Under the pieces are notes generated by a model, which saw only the letters and a list, made by a program, of their open reading frames with translations, was not told the origin of the DNA and did no database searches. 16,433 bases of DNA from Anaerolineales bacterium UBA2029 (lineage in GTDB: Bacteria; Chloroflexota; Anaerolineae; Aggregatilineales; Aggregatilineaceae). Below are positions 13,228 to 16,433 of the stretch, in pieces; within the stretch, counting starts at the first letter, position 1; every line of letters begins with the position of its first letter. A program made the position numbers and the translations under genes. The stretch lies in NCBI GenBank assembly GCA_002332795.1, contig DDBP01000332.1, forward strand, positions 1-16,433. Reading direction: 5' to 3'.

Positions 13228-13256
13228 AGCCGCGGGCACAAGCTCGCGGCTTTTTT
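13228..13256 (+). terminator. second tandem rho-independent terminator in the ABC leader
   Basis: AGCCGCGGGC (13228-13237) pairs with GCTCGCGGCT (13242-13251; one G-U) around ACAA, followed by a T6 run (13251-13256). Its 5' arm, GCCGCGGGC, repeats that of the first terminator (13160-13168), suggesting duplication. The rest of 13257-13337 shows no gene. Confidence 0.88.
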
Positions 13257-13337
13257 CTGGCGGCAGTACAGGCCCGGAATCCGCCTCTTTCGCGTCGTAA
13301 GGTTTTTTGAGACCCGCACCTGTGAGGAAAACAAACC

Positions 13338-14261
13338 ATGATGGAGAAGCACATCTCCACTCAGGAACCGGCGCTGGTGGTCGAGAACGTCGTCAAGCGT
13401 TTCAACGCCGCCGGAGAACCCTGGTGGCGGCGCTTGATCGGTCGTCAACAGGCTACTAACAACGGGCACGATGCGCCCGACCGCCCCAAGGCCCGTCGCG
13501 GCAAGGAACTGATCACCGCCGTGGATCACGTCTCGTTCACCGTCTATCGGCGCGAGATTTTCGGCGTGCTGGGGCCGAACGGATCGGGCAAGTCCACGCT
13601 GATTCGCCTGCTCTCCACGCTGTTGCTGCCCGACGAGGGGACGATCACGGTCTTCGGCCTGGACGTGGAGCGCGACGAGATGGCCGTCAAGCGGATGATC
13701 AACCGCGTGTCGGTGGAGGCGGCCTTCTTCAAGAAACTCAGTCCCAAGGAAAATCTGCTCTACGGGGCGCGGCTGTACGGCGTCTCCGGCAAGGAAGCCG
13801 ACCGCAAGGCCCGCGAGATTCTGGGGCGGCTGGGGCTGCGCGAGAGCAGCTACACCAGCCCTATGGAAGACATGAGCCGTGGCATGCAGCAGAAGGTCGC
13901 CATTGCGCGCGCCTTCCTGACACAGCCAGTGCTGTTGCTGCTCGATGAGCCGACGACTGGCCTCGATCCGCGCTCCAAGCTGGAGGTGCAGGCGTTCGTC
14001 AACGAACTGCGTGACACGCACGACGCGACGATCCTCATCACCACGCACGACATGAACGAGGCCGACGCGCTGTGCGACCGCATCGCCATCCTGGACGACG
14101 GCAAGATCGTGGCGCTGGACACACCAGCAGGCCTCAAGCGCCTGGTGCAGCGCAACGGTCACGAGCCGACGCTGGAAGAAGTCTTCATGGCGCTGACCGG
14201 CAAGCAACTGGTCGAGCAGGATGACGTGACGAACTTCGAACCGGAGAAGGTGTTGTCGTAG
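13338..14261 (+). CDS. ABC-2 transporter ATP-binding protein (DrrA/NatA-like)
   Basis: This is a 307-residue nucleotide-binding subunit of an exporter. Walker A is GPNGSGKST (79-87). The signature motif is SRGMQ (180-184) in place of LSGGQ, a variant seen in ABC-2 exporters. Walker B is LLLLDE (199-204) with Glu204, followed by PTTGLD and the switch His237 (TTHD). After the first beta-strand (VVENVVKRF) there is an unusual basic insertion of about 35 residues (~24-60), rich in Arg and Pro, before AVDHVSFTVYRREIFGVLG. The C-terminal ~40 residues (TLEEVFMALTGK) are typical of the subfamily. ATG 13338 follows GAGG by ~10 nt; ATG 13341 is an alternative. The permease partner starts 340 bp downstream beyond a repeat block. 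Substrate is unknown: antibiotics, lipids or sodium are all possible for the family. Confidence 0.92.
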   Translation: MMEKHISTQEPALVVENVVKRFNAAGEPWWRRLIGRQQATNNGHDAPDRPKARRGKELITAVDHVSFTVYRREIFGVLGPNGSGKSTLIRLLSTLLLPDEGTITVFGLDVERDEMAVKRMINRVSVEAAFFKKLSPKENLLYGARLYGVSGKEADRKAREILGRLGLRESSYTSPMEDMSRGMQQKVAIARAFLTQPVLLLLDEPTTGLDPRSKLEVQAFVNELRDTHDATILITTHDMNEADALCDRIAILDDGKIVALDTPAGLKRLVQRNGHEPTLEEVFMALTGKQLVEQDDVTNFEPEKVLS

Positions 14262-14320
14262 GGAGTTGGGAGTCGAGAGTTCGGGAGTATCGCCATACAT
14301 CCCTGGGAGTGTCATTTCAG

Positions 14321-14368
14321 GGGCGGACAGCCATTGAGCGCATCGCGGACAGGAGGCTGTCCTTGACT
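14321..14368. repeat. dispersed ~48-bp repeat, copy 1
   Basis: The first 20 bases, GGGCGGACAGCCATTGAGCG, are identical to 16385-16404 and the similarity runs on to CTGTCCT-x-x-ACTT. GGACAGCC (14325-14332) and GGCTGTCC (14355-14362) form an inverted repeat, so it can fold as a hairpin. Confidence 0.85.
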
Positions 14369-14462
14369 TTACCTCACCTCCGCTCGGCGCTAACACGCCT
14401 CGTGCCCCCCTCCGCGTCGGAGAGGGGCAAGCCGAGCGAAGCGAGGCTGGGGGTGAGGTAAA
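14368..14462. repeat. nested palindromic element (MITE/REP-like)
   Basis: Outer arms TTTACCTCACC (14368-14378) and GGTGAGGTAAA (14452-14462) are perfect inverted repeats. Inner arms CGCTCGGC (14381-14388) and GCCGAGCG (14431-14438) are also perfect. The centre GCCCCCCTCCG-CGT-CGGAGAGGGGC (14404-14428) pairs with one mismatch. The whole element can fold as a single long stem. Confidence 0.8.
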
Positions 14463-14601
14463 CCCGGCGAGCCAGCCTTCATACTCGCTCTAGCCTTGTC
14501 CGCCCTTGAAGGGTGTCATGGAGCAGCACCCGCCGCTCTACCGACAACTGACAACTGATCACTGACAACTGAATCACTGATCACCGCCTGGGAGGAAACC
14601 T

Positions 14602-15432
14602 GTGATCAAAGGCTTGCAACTTGAAATGCGTCAGTCCTATGCGTTCGTGGCGCGCAACTTCAACCTGGTCAAACGCTACTGGGGCTGGGAGGTCGTCTGG
14701 CTGGCCTACTCCATCGCCAACTCGCTCTCGGTGACCTTCATCGGGGCGGGCGCGGCGGAGATCACCGGCCAGGCGCAGATTGACACCAACTTCCTGATCA
14801 CCTATCTGCTGGTCGGGACGCTGGTCTGGCGCTTCCTGGCAACCATCTTCAATAACATCAGCGAGATGATCGCCTGGGAACGCTGGGAGGGCACCATCGA
14901 GTACACCTTCATGGCCCCCGTGCACCGCTTCAATCAGATGATCGGGCAGACGATCTTCGCCATCGTGCACAGCCTGATCTTCACCGTGATCATCGGGGCA
15001 GTGGTGGCCGCCTTCTTCGACCTCAGCTTCGCCGACGCGGACTTCGTCGCAGCGACGGTCATCCTGCTGGTGGGCAGCCTGTCGTTCGTGGGGATTGGCG
15101 TGGTGGCGTCTATCCTGCCGCTGCTCTATCCCGAACGCGGGGCGCAGATGACCAACATCGTGCAGGCGTTCTTCCTGCTGGTGTCGGGCATCTACTATCC
15201 GGTGAGCGTACTGCCGGGCTGGTTGCAGACTCTGGCGAAAGTCTCGCCGGCGACGTATGTGCTGGAGGGAATGCGCGCGGCGCTGCTCCCGCAGACCGCG
15301 ACCGCCGACCCGTTCAGCTATGTATGGCCCCTGGTGATCATGGGCGTGGTGATGTTGCCGCTGGGCATCTATCTGTTCCAGCGCGCCGAACGGTATACCA
15401 AGCGCACGGGCAAACTCAAGCGCAACGGCTGA
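14602..15432 (+). CDS. ABC-2 type transporter permease
   Basis: This is a 276-residue membrane protein with about six predicted helices (~31-51, 64-84, 116-139, 148-172, 184-200, 239-260). The cytoplasmic stretch WERWEGTIEYTFMAPVHR (92-109) and the SGIYYPVSVLPGWLQTLAK (195-213) plus SPATYVLEGMRAALL (215-229) region are typical of ABC-2 permeases of drug, polysaccharide or lipid exporters. It would pair with the ATPase at 13338-14261. The start is GTG 14602 with GGAGG at 14591-14595. A hairpin (CAACGGC 15423-15429 with GCCGTTG 15440-15446) spans the stop codon, but it lacks a U-tract and the methyltransferase gene follows after 41 bp. Confidence 0.92.
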   Translation: MIKGLQLEMRQSYAFVARNFNLVKRYWGWEVVWLAYSIANSLSVTFIGAGAAEITGQAQIDTNFLITYLLVGTLVWRFLATIFNNISEMIAWERWEGTIEYTFMAPVHRFNQMIGQTIFAIVHSLIFTVIIGAVVAAFFDLSFADADFVAATVILLVGSLSFVGIGVVASILPLLYPERGAQMTNIVQAFFLLVSGIYYPVSVLPGWLQTLAKVSPATYVLEGMRAALLPQTATADPFSYVWPLVIMGVVMLPLGIYLFQRAERYTKRTGKLKRNG

Positions 15433-15473
15433 AAAGCCCGCCGTTGCCCGTGCGCACGAAAGGAGTTCCCGCC

Positions 15474-16274
15474 ATGTTCATGGCTGGAAAGACCCATCGT
15501 GACAATCTCGCCTGGGTACGCCAGGCAGCAGCGGGGTGGGCGCGCCGCATGATGGCGGGCGATCCCCCGGCAGCATGGGCAACTCACACGGAAGAACAGG
15601 TGCAGTTCGCGCTCAGGCAACTGGCTGTGTCGCCGGGCGACGCTGTGCTCGACCTGGGCTGTGGCTGGGGGCGGCATAGCCTGCCCCTGGCCGCGCACGG
15701 CCTGCGCGTGACGGGCCTGGACGTGTCGCACGACCTGTTGCTGCTGGCCCGTCATCATGCGCGGCGGCTGGGCGTGACTGTGCACTGGGTGGAAGGCGAT
15801 GTCGCCCATGCCCCCCTGCGCGGCCCCTTCGACGGCATAGCGCAGTTCTGCAGCAACCTGCTGACCTGGTCGCCCGACGCCGAACACGCCCGCGTTCTGC
15901 TGGGGCGTGTGACCGGCCTGCTGCGCCCCGGCGGACGGTTGCTCTTCGGCAGCGAAGACTGGCAGCCGGAACTGCCCTCGCGGGCGCAGTTCTGGGACGA
16001 ATGGCAGGGCGGAGCGGCGATCTACCGCCAGCGTTTCGATGCGCAGCGCCGCGTCGCACACCATCAGACGGTGGTCTTCGGGCCGGCGCATCGCCGCCAG
16101 GAATATCATCACCAGAGCTGGTGGCCATCGCGCGAGGAAATGGAAGCGCTGTTCGCGCAAGTCGGGTTGCACGTAGTCGGGCGATTCAACGGCTGTGGCG
16201 AAGATGCCTATGACCCGCAGGCTCCGGGGCTGGTCTATGTGCTGGAGCGCGACGGGGCCGAGCATCTGCACTAG
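15474..16274 (+). CDS. class I SAM-dependent methyltransferase
   Basis: This is a 266-residue cytoplasmic enzyme. The SAM-binding motif I is VLDLGCGWGRHS (58-69); the acidic residue ending the next strand is Asp83 (VTGLDVS), and Asp109 (EGDV) fits motif II. LLRPGGRLLFGS (149-160) is the typical strand-5 region. The C-terminal part (Trp- and His-rich, ~163-240) should define the acceptor, which cannot be deduced. ATG 15474 follows AAAGGAG by 8 nt; the open frame continues upstream into the permease gene without family character. It lies 41 bp behind the permease and is probably cotranscribed, so a link to a small molecule handled by the exporter is possible but unproven. Confidence 0.88.
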   Translation: MFMAGKTHRDNLAWVRQAAAGWARRMMAGDPPAAWATHTEEQVQFALRQLAVSPGDAVLDLGCGWGRHSLPLAAHGLRVTGLDVSHDLLLLARHHARRLGVTVHWVEGDVAHAPLRGPFDGIAQFCSNLLTWSPDAEHARVLLGRVTGLLRPGGRLLFGSEDWQPELPSRAQFWDEWQGGAAIYRQRFDAQRRVAHHQTVVFGPAHRRQEYHHQSWWPSREEMEALFAQVGLHVVGRFNGCGEDAYDPQAPGLVYVLERDGAEHLH

Positions 16275-16320
16275 AGGCTGTGATGAGCTTTTGCGCAGCA
16301 TCTGCCCCTCACCCCTTGTT

Positions 16321-16356
16321 CCCCTCTCCCTCGCGACTGCGTCGCAGGGCGAGGGG
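16321..16356. repeat. palindromic hairpin after the methyltransferase gene
   Basis: CCCCTC (16321-16326) pairs with GAGGGG (16351-16356), and GCGAC (16333-16337) with GTCGC (16341-16345). It has the same style as the centre of the palindrome at 14404-14428. No U-tract follows. Confidence 0.6.
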
Positions 16357-16384
16357 AAGCCGCCCCTGCGCCCGCCGCGTTCAA

Positions 16385-16433
16385 GGGCGGACAGCCATTG
16401 AGCGCCTCTCGGACAGGAAGCTGTCCTCAACTT
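16385..16433. repeat. dispersed ~48-bp repeat, copy 2 (runs to the window edge)
   Basis: Matches 14321-14368, with 20 identical bases at the start and a few substitutions after. The hairpin arms GGACAGCC and AGCTGTCC keep most of their pairing. The element may continue beyond the window. Confidence 0.85.

Larger units (their letters stand above)
14262..14601. other. 340-bp non-coding gap inside the ABC operon, filled with repeats
   Basis: No gene is seen. From left to right the gap holds a GGGAGTTGGGAGTCG-type purine-rich stretch, a dispersed repeat copy (14321-14368), a nested palindrome (14368-14462), and a short run of GACAACTG repeats (14543-14570) just before the permease ribosome-binding site. 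Its composition suggests mobile or REP-type repeats inserted between two genes that normally adjoin. Confidence 0.7.

Noticed and set aside
13191..14396. 401-codon open frame on the minus strand
   Set aside because: It is antisense to the ABC ATPase. Its first residues come from the dispersed repeat at 14321-14396, as do those of a similar frame ending near 16430.
15324..15473. upstream start at 15324 for the methyltransferase
   Set aside because: The extension lies in an alternative frame of the permease gene; ATG 15474 has AAAGGAG at ideal spacing.
1..16433. CRISPR array, tRNA or rRNA genes, transposase
   Set aside because: No regularly spaced repeats with unique spacers, no cloverleaf or rRNA-like sequence and no transposase or integrase protein were seen.

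Overview
The window is GC-rich and densely coded on both strands. Its gene content suggests a member of the Chloroflexota (Anaerolineae or Thermomicrobia-like). The grounds are secreted proteins with PPC and SH3-like modules, a DosRS-type two-component pair, an NAD-linked formate dehydrogenase with an in-frame UGA, and GC-rich palindromic intergenic repeats. This assignment is an inference from gene style; there is no rRNA or other phylogenetic marker in the window.

Layout. (1) 2-523: the C-terminal end of a PucR/CdaR-type regulator. (2) 722-2419: two consecutive genes for small secreted proteins. Their N-terminal domains differ but their C-terminal SH3-like modules are almost identical, including 116 bp of perfect DNA identity; each gene is followed by a hairpin terminator. 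(3) 2503-4550: a divergent GAF-histidine kinase and NarL/LuxR response regulator that closely resemble mycobacterial DosS/DosR, down to the heme-ligand position. (4) 4541-4999: an MgtC/SapB-family membrane protein whose 3' end overlaps the response regulator. (5) 5285-7420: a secreted 711-residue protein with a duplicated N-terminal domain, a Gly/Thr linker and three PPC-type domains. (6) 12756-7627, minus strand: the operon nuoE-like, nuoF-like, fdhA. It encodes a soluble NAD-dependent formate dehydrogenase. The fdhA reading frame is interrupted by one UGA at exactly the catalytic selenocysteine position and should be read as one 948-residue selenoprotein. (7) 12982-16274: a strong promoter, a structured leader RNA with a possible 30-codon leader peptide and two tandem terminators, then an ABC-2 exporter (ATPase and permease) and a SAM-dependent methyltransferase. 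A palindromic repeat block separates the ATPase from the permease, and a second copy of part of it lies at the right edge of the window.

How it fits together. NuoE-like and NuoF-like proteins pass electrons between NAD(H) and the FdhA iron-sulfur chain, which leads to a Mo/W-bis-MGD site with Sec379, giving formate:NAD+ oxidoreductase activity. The DosRS-like pair is a plausible oxygen or redox sensor in the same neighbourhood, but nothing in the sequence links it directly to the fdh operon. The most interesting items are the selenocysteine codon with its SECIS-like hairpin, and the riboswitch- or attenuator-like leader (13027-13256) ahead of the ABC exporter, whose segments can form mutually exclusive helices.
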